Below are positions 1 to 9,022 of a DNA stretch of 64,000 nt, in pieces. The position numbers and the translations under genes are program-made. The notes under the pieces were generated by a model. That model did not search any database and was not told where the DNA came from. It was given only the letters and a program-made list of their open reading frames with translations. Numbering within the stretch: the stretch's first letter is position 1; each line of letters starts with the position of its first letter. The DNA is from an uncultured Pseudovibrio sp. (lineage in GTDB: Bacteria; Pseudomonadota; Alphaproteobacteria; Rhizobiales; Stappiaceae): assembly GCA_947496145.1 (NCBI GenBank), contig CANMBS010000022.1:1-64000 (forward strand). Reading direction: 5' to 3'.

Positions 1-68
1 TTGATTTGGTCATCAAACATTCAACTTGATACGCTGCCTTCTCAAAAGCCCCCATACACCAGATTCAG

Positions 69-542
69 TTATAGCTCCAACGCGTATCTAACTGCGCCAT
101 CAAACTGAAAATGAGCATCAGGAATATCTCTAAGCAGATTCCTTTTCACCAAACCCTTGTCGAAAACCAAACATGCGCCGCGGTGAGTATCACCATAGGT
201 TGCCCACATTCTTGGCTTTGAATAGCCTAGATTACTTGATCTAAAGATATCATGAGGAGGCCTAGCATCTTTAGAGAAGCAAGCTATCTTCACATTGAAA
301 CGAAAGTAATCAGTGATCTCTTTGATCTGAGCCTCAACTTGATCTCTATCTACAGTATTGGCATATGGGACCATCCATTCATCAACTTCTGCTTCTTTAG
401 GGTCATTGAGGTTAGCCGCCTGATTTAACCGCCATCTCATGTCAGGTAGGATATAGTCCATTGCCGTTTCATAACTGGTGTAATGGTAAAGATACCTATT
501 TGGATCAAACTCATTCATTCTTGTCATTGAAAAGGGGTGCAT
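69..542 (-). CDS. DUF2971-like protein, probably truncated
   Basis: 157 residues. The N-terminus contains the LYHYTS motif followed by an N-x-NDP-x-E segment (LNDPKE), the usual opening of DUF2971 proteins, whose function is unknown. Family members are usually about 250-300 residues, so this one ends early: a TAA stop follows a segment (VRYALEL) that normally lies mid-protein. The window edge is 68 bases away, so I cannot tell whether the rest was lost or lies in another frame beyond it. It follows the 241-residue membrane gene by 12 bases on the same strand, so the two are probably co-transcribed. Low-GC accessory context. Family assignment is by eye. Confidence 0.6.
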   Translation of the reverse strand: MHPFSMTRMNEFDPNRYLYHYTSYETAMDYILPDMRWRLNQAANLNDPKEAEVDEWMVPYANTVDRDQVEAQIKEITDYFRFNVKIACFSKDARPPHDIFRSSNLGYSKPRMWATYGDTHRGACLVFDKGLVKRNLLRDIPDAHFQFDGAVRYALEL

Positions 543-554
543 AAAGTGCCTTGT

Positions 555-1280
555 CTAGCTGTCACCAAACTCTATAGATGAATTGATCGAGTGCATATTA
601 GCCTCATTTTCTAGCAAATAGTTAAGTCTACCAATTGCAGCTTTAGTGACATACCTAATGTTGCCAGTTTCAGAATAACGCTTGCAGCTCATCATATTTA
701 TCAGTTTGCTTTTTTCGTCCTCGCAATTGGTAAAACATTCTGTAATGACATAATCTTCAGTAATCATTGGAAATAATGAATTCATTAACTCGACAACAAC
801 TGTTCTCGAACTGAAAGCATTCTTTTCAAGTACGTCAAGCAGGTTAGTTAACAAGCCAATATTCTGTTTGTTGATATCTCTTTGGATGGAGGGCCTTTGT
901 CCTTCTATGCCATTTATATAGTTAAACTTTACTCCCATGATGTTCATAACTTTTAAGTTAGCGGCATCGTTTTCAAATACTCGTATTCGTGTGATTTCAT
1001 TAAAGCAAATTGTCCCAATACATTCACCAACGTATTTGAGCGTGTGCGCTAGATTTTTTTTCTTTGGATATAGGATATTAAGATAGAAAAATATATATGA
1101 GATGATGACACCAAGGGCCAAATTTACCCCATAATCATAGACTTCGTCACCTCCATCAAATATTTCTGAAGAATCTCTATAAAACCAAAAAGCAATCATT
1201 AGGATTATTGCAAGAATTGCAACGACATCTATTATTCTATCCGCACGATCTTTGTACTTCAAAAGCAACTCCCTACCCAT
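555..1280 (-). CDS. Hypothetical membrane protein with two N-terminal TM segments
   Basis: 241 residues, not recognised. Two hydrophobic segments lie at about residues 16-36 and 50-72, separated by an acidic stretch (EIFDGGDEVYD). The remaining ~170 residues are mixed polar, presumably cytosolic, with no motif I can name. AT-rich codon use and the position directly upstream of the truncated DUF2971-like gene suggest an accessory, possibly transferred, gene pair. A two-TM anchor plus cytosolic domain occurs in several defence and toxin-like families, but nothing specific supports that here. Confidence 0.55.
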   Translation of the reverse strand: MGRELLLKYKDRADRIIDVVAILAIILMIAFWFYRDSSEIFDGGDEVYDYGVNLALGVIISYIFFYLNILYPKKKNLAHTLKYVGECIGTICFNEITRIRVFENDAANLKVMNIMGVKFNYINGIEGQRPSIQRDINKQNIGLLTNLLDVLEKNAFSSRTVVVELMNSLFPMITEDYVITECFTNCEDEKSKLINMMSCKRYSETGNIRYVTKAAIGRLNYLLENEANMHSINSSIEFGDS

Positions 1281-1603
1281 CTAGATCTAAAAGTTGAGCA
1301 AAAACAAACAACGGAACGAAAGTTCACAGTCCACTACAGATCATTTTCTGTTATTAAGAGTATTTAATCACACTTGTTTCTGAGAGTCAGCTTTGGAGAA
1401 ACTCAGAATGTACAATGAACAGAGCTCGAATAACAACTCTGGGCCGAGAACGCCTAGGCCAATATCAATTGAGCTCGTTGCTGCCAAATTCCTGCTTCGA
1501 GCCCATTCTTACGCTACGAGATTGACATTGTTGGTTTGATCAAGACGCCCCGGGTTAGATCACTGGTGCTTTATCCAGGCGGCGAAATCTACTATATAGG
1601 ATT
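1281..1603. other. Intergenic region, no gene seen
   Basis: About 320 bases between divergent genes. No open frame with a credible start was found. It presumably holds the promoters of both flanking genes. Confidence 0.4.
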
Positions 1604-2488
1604 ATGACTAAATCATGCTTGAGGCTCGCACTTTCTCTTTTGACAGTTTGCATGTTCGTAAACTCGGCGCTGTCGTTTGAAACTAAGAAAATCTCATTGC
1701 AAAGACAGTCGGACACTCTTGAACTTATGGCTTTCTTTGCAAAGCCGAACTCTCCACCACCTTATCCAGCTTTAGTTTTTCTGCACGGATGCAGCGGAAT
1801 CGGCGTTAGCGGCAGTTTATCATCTACCTACTCAACGTGGATGCGCCTGTTGACCGAAAAAGGCTATGCGGTGTTAGCAATTGATAGCGCAACCCCAAGA
1901 GGTTTCGGCTCAACATGTGGTCGTCCAGAGCGGAAAACCATGTATTTTGAAAGACCGGGTGATGCCTATTCGGGGTTGGCGTACCTTCAATCAAGAGAAG
2001 ACATTATCGCAAATCAGATAGGCTTGATTGGATGGTCTCAGGGAGGTGGTATTGCCTTATTGACCATTGTAACAAAGAGTATTGGTAGGCCGGTGCCCCC
2101 GCCACGCGACGACTTCAAAGCCGCGATCGCATTCTATCCCGCCGCGTGCAGTGACAAATACCAATCTAGGCCATTTACCGAAGTTGAACCCAATTCCTGG
2201 TCAACTGCCGCACCGCTCTTAGTTTTGCATGGAGCGAAGGACAACTGGACACCACCAACACCGTGTGTCGACTTTATTGATGCCGCCAAAGGGCGAGGAG
2301 AACCTGTTGAGATTGTTGTGTATCCAGGGGCCGCTCATTCCTTTGATGCCCCGAACTTACCACTTCGAAGGCGATCATTTCCAAAACTGAGAGATGGTAG
2401 TTTTCCGCTGATTGGCACAGACAAAGCCGCAAGAGAGAATGCTATATGGCGTGTGTCCCGCTTTTTGGAAGAACACGTGCGGCAGTAG
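1604..2488 (+). CDS. Secreted dienelactone hydrolase family protein (alpha/beta hydrolase)
   Basis: 294 residues. The first ~24 residues form a signal peptide, so the enzyme is probably periplasmic. Alpha/beta-hydrolase landmarks in order: LHGCSG (oxyanion region), GWSQGG nucleophile elbow with the catalytic Ser, LHGAKDNWTPP supplying the Asp, and AHSFD supplying the His. This arrangement fits the dienelactone hydrolase (DLH) family, which hydrolyses lactone or ester bonds; the real substrate cannot be read from sequence. The ATG start has a short AGG upstream. No operon partner: the next gene on this strand is 219 bases away. Confidence 0.75.
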   Translation: MTKSCLRLALSLLTVCMFVNSALSFETKKISLQRQSDTLELMAFFAKPNSPPPYPALVFLHGCSGIGVSGSLSSTYSTWMRLLTEKGYAVLAIDSATPRGFGSTCGRPERKTMYFERPGDAYSGLAYLQSREDIIANQIGLIGWSQGGGIALLTIVTKSIGRPVPPPRDDFKAAIAFYPAACSDKYQSRPFTEVEPNSWSTAAPLLVLHGAKDNWTPPTPCVDFIDAAKGRGEPVEIVVYPGAAHSFDAPNLPLRRRSFPKLRDGSFPLIGTDKAARENAIWRVSRFLEEHVRQ

Positions 2489-2707
2489 TCTGATAACGCC
2501 ACTTTAAGATGGATGGTGTTTGAACGACATTGGTCACAGGTCGGGAAAGTCTGCATAGCAGCCTATCAATTTATCAAATTGATGGTCTTTATGCGAACGT
2601 CCGCTTTCAGGAAGATGCATGCTGATCGCTATTGGTCGGTGAAGGTCGGTTATGGACCGTTTGCTCATACATAAGTAATGTTTTAGGAATTATACTTCGA
2701 TAGCGCT

Positions 2708-3664
2708 ATGAAAGAATTTACCAAAACTTTTAAACATGGCCCTTTTTCTTTTCCCAGACTGACCGAAGATCACCCTTTGTATGGACGTTTACTTGCGAGG
2801 GAAATAGGCCAATTGAATGAATTGCCAGATTTCTCGGAGGATAAAGGTCTTTTTATACTGTCAGATTTCGGCGGTGAACATAAAGAAGCCAATTTCTCAA
2901 CTTACTCTTTCTTAATTTGCTCAGCTGACAAACGCTCTGTATTTGAGAAAGAAGTAATAGCGATTAGAGAGAAATATAAGCTGAATAATCCATGGAAAGA
3001 GTTAGGTTACAAAGACCTAAGATATGGCCCAATAAAAAGAGCTTTGGATGAAGTGCTCGATGCCGCTGATAACCTTATTCATGGACTACTATTAACAATT
3101 TCGATAGATAAAAATATCGATAGTTTATTTGGTCTCAATCGGCAGGAGGCTCACTCAAAGATTGTTGCCTTGTTTCAAGAATATGACCTTGGGGTCTGGA
3201 AAGGAAAAGAGGCAGAAAAATTATTGAGAGTTTGCCATCCTATAGCATTGCTCCTTTCGATTTTGGGAAAAAGTGGTCACAAACTTCTTTGGATTTGTGA
3301 TCATGACTCAATAAACGAAGAAGGGAAAAAAAGAGGGTTCTCGCATACTCAGAAAGTTTTTGGGCATACTCTCGGGATGTATAGTGATAATCGATACGAA
3401 ATACTAGGCTTTGCCAAACCATTTAGTGGTGATGCTGGTACAAATGATTTGTTAAGCCTTACAGACTTTTCTGCGGGGATTATTCAAGAAATTCTGCAAA
3501 GCGAGGTCTCAAAAATAGATGTAAAGGTTTCAGAGGAAAAAGGTAAAATAGCTAAATGGATGGCAAATAATAGTAAGTTTCTAAAAAAAGAAAACCTTGT
3601 TTTTATAAAGCAAGATGATGATGATTGGAGTGTGGGACCAGTAGAAATTTCATTGAAGAAATAA
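2708..3664 (+). CDS. Hypothetical protein, possibly DUF3800/RNase H-like
   Basis: 318 residues, not confidently recognised. An early FILSDFGGEH segment, a central WICDHDS segment and a late LTDFSAG segment place acidic residues at the ends of predicted strands, as in DUF3800-type RNase H-like proteins; this is a weak resemblance. No signal peptide or TM segment. Codon use is clearly AT-rich compared with genes after 5300, consistent with horizontal acquisition. The stop codon lies inside the first copy of a 27-bp tandem duplication, so the 3' end may have been remodelled. Confidence 0.5.
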   Translation: MKEFTKTFKHGPFSFPRLTEDHPLYGRLLAREIGQLNELPDFSEDKGLFILSDFGGEHKEANFSTYSFLICSADKRSVFEKEVIAIREKYKLNNPWKELGYKDLRYGPIKRALDEVLDAADNLIHGLLLTISIDKNIDSLFGLNRQEAHSKIVALFQEYDLGVWKGKEAEKLLRVCHPIALLLSILGKSGHKLLWICDHDSINEEGKKRGFSHTQKVFGHTLGMYSDNRYEILGFAKPFSGDAGTNDLLSLTDFSAGIIQEILQSEVSKIDVKVSEEKGKIAKWMANNSKFLKKENLVFIKQDDDDWSVGPVEISLKK

Positions 3665-3708
3665 CGTCCGCTTTGGGCCGAGAAGAAATAACGTCCGCTT
3701 TGGGCCGA
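3655..3708. repeat. Perfect 27-bp tandem duplication
   Basis: Two identical 27-base units, 3655-3681 and 3682-3708, each containing AACGTCCGCTTTGGGCCGA. The first overlaps the last codons and stop of the preceding gene. The core AACGTCCGCTTT also occurs at 2596-2607, on the other side of that gene. It looks like part of a dispersed intergenic element whose short version flanks the accessory gene on both sides. Confidence 0.8.
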
Positions 3709-3950
3709 AAATGACAGAACTCTGACATTCAATCCAATGGCTAAATCTAATGCAAGCGAACTGGATCACACTTAATCACCTAAGGTCTGATTATTCGATT
3801 TCAGATAAGTTATTGATTTAAAATATCTTCTATGCGACGATATCAACTTCAATCCAGTGCCCATTTTCATCCCCTATGGCGCGCCACTTATCCTCCTTAA
3901 AAAGTATCAGTTTTTTGCCCGAGTTAGTCTCAGGAAGATCTATTCCGCAG

Positions 3951-5171
3951 TTACTTGTTTAATGACGCTGTATTTGCTTCTCTTTCATCACTGGGAAGAT
4001 TTTCCAATAGGAAGCGGATAGTATTCTCCCCCATAACTGCAGCGACCTGATCTTCTGTGAACCCCTTCTTCAGCAGTTCCTGCGTCAAGACAGCGTATTC
4101 AGATGTATCAAACGCAGTCGTTACTGATCCGTCAAAATCAGAGCCAAGTGCCACATGTTTGATGCCAGCAAGTGAAACGGCATACTCAATCGAGTCAGCA
4201 ACACCTCTCGGGCTGATGTCACAAACTGCTGCATCCCAGAAACCAATCCCGATTAACCCGCCTTTTGCGGCAATCTGCTTCACCTGTTCATCTGAGAGAT
4301 TACGTGGCGTATCGCATATGCCTTTAACGCCGGTGTGTGAGACGACGATCGGGCGTGAGGCTATGGTCAGCACGTCCTCAATAACCGCTGGAGAAGAGTG
4401 GGCCACATCAACAATCATTTCTTTTTGTTCCATAAGGCGCACAACCTGCTTGCCGAAGTCCGTTAGCCCCGCCTTTGATTGACCGTGCAAGGAGCCTCCC
4501 AGCTTGTTATCAAAGAAATGCTGCAAGCCCATCATTCGCAACCCGCCTTCGTAAAGACGATCCACATTCTTTAAGTCGCCGTCTAAAGCGTGCCCGCCTT
4601 CAGTTCCCAAGATACCTGCAATAACATGCGAACCATTTGCGCGGGCTTCAAGAGTAGCTTCAAGTTCTTCTTTATTATGAATAACCGATATCAGTTCAGG
4701 ATGTTTTTCCTCCAGATCATATAAACGACGCGCCTGAAGTAAGGCGCGTTCAGATAGCTTTTCAAGAGCAGCAGAAGGCCAGTTTTGAGCCCAGCCTAAA
4801 AGCGTTATATTGTCAAAGGCTTCATGAGAATTCTTGCTATAGTTCTGGCCTCTGGGTGACTTGGTAACGCTTGTAAAAATCTGAACCCCGACATTTCCTT
4901 TCCTGAAGCGTGGTAAGTCTGAGTGCCCGATTTCAGAGGGCTCAGAGATGTTACGCCCCCACAGCAAGACATCATTGTGCAGGTCCGCGACACGTAGCTT
5001 GTTATGCAGAGCCTGCGCTTTTGCATCAATGAAGTATGGCTCGTGCTTGATCACGAGGTTTCGGCTGTTGTCAACGTATTGGGCAATCATTCCGGATCTA
5101 GCCACGCCATAGCCAGCAGCAGCGACTAGTAAAATGGCACCCAGCCCAAATTTCAGATAAGAGATACCCAT
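3951..5171 (-). CDS. Membrane dipeptidase, peptidase family M19
   Basis: 406 residues with an N-terminal TM anchor (about residues 5-25), so the catalytic domain is probably periplasmic. M19 zinc-site landmarks are in order: DLHNDVL (His and Asp ligands), GTEGGHAL (bridging Glu), VAHSSP and VSHTGV (two His ligands), and LGSDFDG near the end. The family hydrolyses dipeptides, including some D-amino-acid-containing ones. Length is typical. It is monocistronic and divergent from the nitroreductase gene, with about 195 bases between them. Confidence 0.88.
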   Translation of the reverse strand: MGISYLKFGLGAILLVAAAGYGVARSGMIAQYVDNSRNLVIKHEPYFIDAKAQALHNKLRVADLHNDVLLWGRNISEPSEIGHSDLPRFRKGNVGVQIFTSVTKSPRGQNYSKNSHEAFDNITLLGWAQNWPSAALEKLSERALLQARRLYDLEEKHPELISVIHNKEELEATLEARANGSHVIAGILGTEGGHALDGDLKNVDRLYEGGLRMMGLQHFFDNKLGGSLHGQSKAGLTDFGKQVVRLMEQKEMIVDVAHSSPAVIEDVLTIASRPIVVSHTGVKGICDTPRNLSDEQVKQIAAKGGLIGIGFWDAAVCDISPRGVADSIEYAVSLAGIKHVALGSDFDGSVTTAFDTSEYAVLTQELLKKGFTEDQVAAVMGENTIRFLLENLPSDEREANTASLNK

Positions 5172-5366
5172 TGAACCCGCCAGTCTGTTAAAATAGTCAA
5201 ATTGAAAATATACGTTAACCTAGGCAAATATTCCGATTTGTCCAGCGCTTTTCAATGAAAAAAGTCATAGGTAAAATACTGGAATTTGCGTTGTGTTCTT
5301 GTGTGAAGAAGTACTTTTTGAATAGAATAACTGGTAAATTAAAGAAACACCCATGGGTACTTTCAA

Positions 5367-5960
5367 ATGGCAGGTATGAACGCTCAACAGTTGCTTGAGG
5401 TTATTCAAGGCAGAACATCCGCTTCACTAAAGCAGATGGAGGCTCCCGGCCCCACTCCGGAGGAGTTGAAACTCATCGTTGAAGCCGCCGCCGCCGCGCC
5501 AGATCATGGTCGCTTACACCCTTTTCGGATCATGGAGATCCCAACAAATATGCGCGAAGCCTTAGGTCTGCTTTTTATCAAGGGTGTGGAGCAAAAGCAG
5601 GAAGAACCATCCGAAGAAGCCCTTAATAAGGCAAGGGAGAAAGCACGCAGAGGGCCTTCCCTCTTGGTACTCATTGGATGCTTCCACGGAACTGACGAAA
5701 CCCGGATTCCAGAATACGAGCAGATGCTGTGTGCAGGTGCAGCTTTGCAAAACATTGTGCTCGTGGCACACGCACTTGGCTACAGCTCACGCATCACCAG
5801 TGGAGAAACGGCGCGTTCAGATATCTTTCACAAAGGCTTGGGACTTGCGGAAAACGAGGAGTTCCTCTGCTTTATTTCTCTGGGCAAAGTCGCTGTTGAA
5901 CGACCTGCAAAAGGCAGGCAGGAAGCTGAGGAAATCCTCTCTGTGTGGAAGCCAGAATAA
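5367..5960 (+). CDS. Nitroreductase family protein (YdjA-like)
   Basis: 197 residues, the compact single-domain form typical of YdjA-type FMN nitroreductases. The segment AAAAAPDHGRLHPFR is the FMN-binding start of the family, and GAALQNIVLVAHALGY is the conserved helix before the C-terminal FISLGK segment. Predicted to bind FMN and reduce small electrophiles with NAD(P)H; physiological substrate unknown. It converges on mogA with only 4 bases between stop codons. Confidence 0.85.
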   Translation: MAGMNAQQLLEVIQGRTSASLKQMEAPGPTPEELKLIVEAAAAAPDHGRLHPFRIMEIPTNMREALGLLFIKGVEQKQEEPSEEALNKAREKARRGPSLLVLIGCFHGTDETRIPEYEQMLCAGAALQNIVLVAHALGYSSRITSGETARSDIFHKGLGLAENEEFLCFISLGKVAVERPAKGRQEAEEILSVWKPE

Positions 5961-5964
5961 AAGC

Positions 5965-6489
5965 TTATTTCCCTTTTGGGCGGAAGGCTACGATCACATC
6001 AGGATTGGTTTCAATACGTCCCGCTCCTATCAGATCAAGGCAATAAGGCACTGCCTGGAATACAGCATCAAGACAGGTTTTAATGCTGGCAGGCTTGCCT
6101 GGCAGATTGATGATCAGGCTCTTTCCGCGAATACCGGCAGTTTGGCGTGATAAAATTGCAGTTGGAACCTCTTTCAGTGATAACTGACGCATCAGTTCTC
6201 CAAAACCACGCAATTCCTTCTCCATAACCAAATCCATGGCTTCTGGTGTGAGATCGCGCGGTGAGGGCCCGGTTCCACCGGTCGTGAGAATAAGGTCAAC
6301 GCCCTCGTCATCAGCAAGTTGCTTTAGGGTTGAGCTTACACTTTCAATTCCATCAGGAATGATCTTATGGATCTGTTCCCATGGGCTGGTCACAGCCTGC
6401 TCCAGGTAAGCCAGAATTGCTGGCCCGCTCTTGTCTTCATAGGTTCCGTCACTGGCACGATCCGAAATGGTAACAGCTGCAATCTTCAT
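5965..6489 (-). CDS. mogA: Molybdopterin adenylyltransferase MogA
   Basis: 174 residues. The MoCF/MoaB-Mog fold is shown by VTISDRAS at the N-terminus, the LTTGGTGPSPRDLTPEA molybdopterin-binding loop at about residues 87-103 and LPGKPAS near residue 148. MogA adenylates molybdopterin before molybdenum insertion in molybdenum-cofactor synthesis. The PSPRD sequence and ~170-residue length favour MogA over the shorter MoaB. It stands alone on its strand with no other moa/moe gene nearby. Confidence 0.88.
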   Translation of the reverse strand: MKIAAVTISDRASDGTYEDKSGPAILAYLEQAVTSPWEQIHKIIPDGIESVSSTLKQLADDEGVDLILTTGGTGPSPRDLTPEAMDLVMEKELRGFGELMRQLSLKEVPTAILSRQTAGIRGKSLIINLPGKPASIKTCLDAVFQAVPYCLDLIGAGRIETNPDVIVAFRPKGK

Positions 6490-6926
6490 GGATATCTCAC
6501 AAAATTCCTAGGACAAGGCAAAGATACTGGGGGAATTGCCGGGGTTCAAATGATTATTCCCCTCCGTTCACGTTCTCCTAACATTCTTGGATTGCTGAGG
6601 AATAGGATCGCTGCTCGTAAAATAATCAATGGTATAATTTTGGAATTTATCTGGTTCATTTGTTCGTTTATTGATGTAGGGTCAGAATTTAGTTCGGTGA
6701 TGAAACGTGAATATCTTAAATTTACTTAATGATAAAAGATAGCGTTTGGATTGTTTATGTAATGACGTATGGGCGAATAGATGCAGGAGTAAAAATTTGT
6801 AAGTACGTACTCAAGGACCTTTTAACAGCAAGCTGTTAGGCGGAAGTATGAGTTGCATTTGCTCGGATGTAGCTGGCGCTGATCAATAGTCATGAGCCCG
6901 CTAAACAAATATAGGGAAGCCGCCTG
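6490..6926. other. Intergenic region between divergent genes
   Basis: 437 bases between mogA and the Rieske/FMN operon. No credible small gene. The right half carries two palindromes, listed separately, about 90-125 bases before the operon start codon. Confidence 0.4.
6802..6838. promoter_or_regulatory. Two palindromes upstream of the Rieske/FMN operon (candidate operators)
   Basis: AGTACGTACT (6802-6811) is a perfect 10-bp palindrome. TAACAGC-AA-GCTGTTA (6823-6838) has 7-bp perfect arms around a 2-base centre. Neither is followed by a T-run and both lie where a promoter for the gene at 6927 would be, so operator sites are more likely than terminators. The regulator is unknown. Confidence 0.4.
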
Positions 6927-8543
6927 ATGCGTAAGGTGCAAATCGCTACCTTGGATGACTTGGAAGATCGCAAGCCCACTCATGCACTCGTAGGCGAGGT
7001 CGATCTTGTTGTTGTACGTTTTGATGATGAGGTCTCAGTTCTGTACGGGCGTTGCTTGCATCGGGGCGCACTATTATCCGACGGTTTTGTGCGTGGACGT
7101 AATCTGATATGCGGTTTGCATCAATGGGATTATCGGCTCAATTCTGGTGTTAGTGCCTATGACAACAAGGAGTGTTTGCAAAAGTTCACTCACTTTGTTG
7201 AGGGTGGCACCGTCTATGTTGACGAAGATGAAGTAAAGTCCTGGGCAAAAGATAACCCGCAGCCTTACTTCCGAAAAGCTTATCTGGGCGAATATGCAGA
7301 CTTTCATGGAACAGAAGAAGAACCGCACAACAAACTGATTCAGTCTTATGCGCGAGCGGGTTTGAAGCAAACTGGTCATCATGGTGCAATTGAGGCCATG
7401 GGAGTACCAGGTCCTGAACTGCCAAAGTGGGACGATGTTCAGATACTGACTGCGCAATTGCACAGGCCGCCCCGATTGGATGATGAACCTGTTGGTACAG
7501 ACGTGGTGATCGGTCCCAGGGCTCAAAAGCCCCTCCGCCTAAAAATACCACTTTTTGTTTCGGATATGAGCTTTGGTGCTCTTTCTGAGCCTGCAAAAGT
7601 GGCACTCGCTCGCGGGGCAGAAAGTGTCGGGACAGGAATCTGCTCAGGTGAGGGGGGAATGTTGCCTGAGGAGCAGGCCGAAAATACTCGCTATTTTTAT
7701 GAGCTGGCCTCTGCACGTTTTGGATTTTCGTGGGATCAACTGGAAAGGGTTCAGGCCTTTCACTTTAAGGGCGGACAAGCCGCAAAAACTGGAACAGGTG
7801 GCCATCTTCCAGCAGCAAAAGTAACTGAGAAGATCGCGCATGTAAGAGGTCTTGAAATTGGCGAAGGAGCAATTTCTCCAGCCAGATTTCCTGAATGGAT
7901 GAAACCTGCGGACTTCAAAGAGTTCGCAGATGAAGTTCGTGATAAAACTGGCGGTATTCCAATTGGGTTTAAGCTTTCTGCGCAGCACATAGAAAAAGAC
8001 ATTGATGCCGCTCTGGAAGTGGGAGTTGACTACATCATTCTGGATGGCAGAGGTGGAGGAACAGGCGCTTCACCTTTGGTGTTTCGGGATAATATCTCTG
8101 TCCCAACAATGCCAGCTTTGGCGCGGGCGCGAAGACACCTTGATCGGAGTGGGCAGCGAGATGTCACACTGATCATCACTGGTGGTCTCAGAAAACCTGA
8201 AGACTTCGTAAAAGCAATGGCTCTGGGTGCGGATGCCGTGGCTTTGGCAAACGCACCAATGCAAGCCATCGGCTGTATTGCAATGAGAGCTTGCCATACC
8301 AACAACTGTCCAGTCGGTATCGCCACCCAGAAAGATCATCTTGTGGCACGGTTGGAGGTGGAGAAATCCGCAAAACGCCTCGAGAAATTCTTTACTGCCT
8401 CTGTTGAATTGATGCAGGTGCTTGCTCGTGCATGTGGCCATGCCCACCTCTCAGACTTTTCAGTAAATGACATTACTAGCTGGAAGAAAGAGATAGCAGA
8501 GCTTGCTGGTATCAGTTGGGCTGGACAAAGCCCCTATGAGTAA
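6927..8543 (+). CDS. Rieske [2Fe-2S] domain fused to FMN glutamate-synthase-like domain
   Basis: 538 residues in two parts. Residues ~1-105 are a Rieske domain with C43-x-H45 and C62-x2-H65. Residues ~150-530 match the FMN-binding domain of the glutamate synthase large subunit: MSFGALS, ICSGEGG, the FKGGQAAKTGTGG phosphate-binding region, and C450-x5-C456-x4-C461 (GC...AC...NCPVG), the expected [3Fe-4S] ligands. No glutaminase domain is present, so it is not a complete glutamate synthase; the Rieske domain presumably replaces the usual electron entry. It leads a five-gene operon of membrane redox proteins. Reaction unknown: an FMN oxidoreductase or amino-group-transferring enzyme fed by Rieske centres is an inference. 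ATG start with AGGGAAG upstream. Confidence 0.85.
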   Translation: MRKVQIATLDDLEDRKPTHALVGEVDLVVVRFDDEVSVLYGRCLHRGALLSDGFVRGRNLICGLHQWDYRLNSGVSAYDNKECLQKFTHFVEGGTVYVDEDEVKSWAKDNPQPYFRKAYLGEYADFHGTEEEPHNKLIQSYARAGLKQTGHHGAIEAMGVPGPELPKWDDVQILTAQLHRPPRLDDEPVGTDVVIGPRAQKPLRLKIPLFVSDMSFGALSEPAKVALARGAESVGTGICSGEGGMLPEEQAENTRYFYELASARFGFSWDQLERVQAFHFKGGQAAKTGTGGHLPAAKVTEKIAHVRGLEIGEGAISPARFPEWMKPADFKEFADEVRDKTGGIPIGFKLSAQHIEKDIDAALEVGVDYIILDGRGGGTGASPLVFRDNISVPTMPALARARRHLDRSGQRDVTLIITGGLRKPEDFVKAMALGADAVALANAPMQAIGCIAMRACHTNNCPVGIATQKDHLVARLEVEKSAKRLEKFFTASVELMQVLARACGHAHLSDFSVNDITSWKKEIAELAGISWAGQSPYE

Positions 8544-8585
8544 CTGGAGTCAATAAATAATAGAGCAAAGTCAATAGGGTGTATT

Positions 8586-8855
8586 ATGGTTGTCGCTGAA
8601 AGCATTATTCTGATTGCACAAATTTACGCCGCCATTGGCTTGGTTGTTGCATTAGCTTTCGTAACAGTTGGCCTAGGGCGTGTGGAACTAGCAGCACGCG
8701 GTGCCTTCCTCTTTCGCTTACAGATCATCCCTGGCCTGCTTTTACTCTGGCCAATCGTTATCGTGCGCTGGGTTGCTTTGGAGCGATCTGGAGAAAAAGT
8801 GCTGCTCGATAAAGAAGAGGCGGAATTACATAAGTCACAGGAGGCTAAGAAGTAA
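8586..8855 (+). CDS. Small two-TM membrane protein of the Rieske/FMN operon
   Basis: 89 residues, function not recognised. Two hydrophobic segments (about 5-28 and 43-63) are followed by a charged cytosolic tail rich in Glu and Lys. It lies 42 bases after the Rieske/FMN gene, and its TAA stop overlaps the ATG of the next small gene. Its place between two Fe-S proteins suggests a small subunit or assembly partner of a membrane complex. No Cys or His motif for cofactor binding is visible. Confidence 0.75.
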   Translation: MVVAESIILIAQIYAAIGLVVALAFVTVGLGRVELAARGAFLFRLQIIPGLLLLWPIVIVRWVALERSGEKVLLDKEEAELHKSQEAKK

Positions 8856-9022
8856 TGCAGCGTGCTTATAGAAAAGCCCACCGAACGATCTGGTTTATTC
8901 TCGCTCTTGTCCTCGTCTTCACTTTAGGCCTTGCCCTGATGCTGCGCCCGACTGGCACTCACGAGCAGCCGCCAGTCCCCCTTGATGATACAGCGAAATC
9001 AGTTCTGGAGGGAAGTAAGTGA
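8855..9022 (+). CDS. 55-residue single-TM membrane protein
   Basis: Encodes 55 residues (MQRAYRKAHRTIWFILALVL at the start). A single strong TM helix lies at about residues 12-31, followed by a short Pro-rich periplasmic or cytosolic tail. Both ends overlap the neighbours (TAATG at the start, GTGA at the end), which is good evidence for a translationally coupled real gene. An AGGAGG-like ribosome site lies in the preceding gene. Its size and position resemble small accessory subunits of respiratory complexes, but no family is recognised. Confidence 0.75.
   Translation: MQRAYRKAHRTIWFILALVLVFTLGLALMLRPTGTHEQPPVPLDDTAKSVLEGSK

Noticed and set aside
3830-3958. Open frame on the minus strand whose last ~28 codons look protein-like (ends GHWIEVDIVA)
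   Set aside because: No standard start codon or ribosome site, and it begins just after a stop inside the dipeptidase tail. It may be a gene remnant, but this cannot be shown from one sequence.
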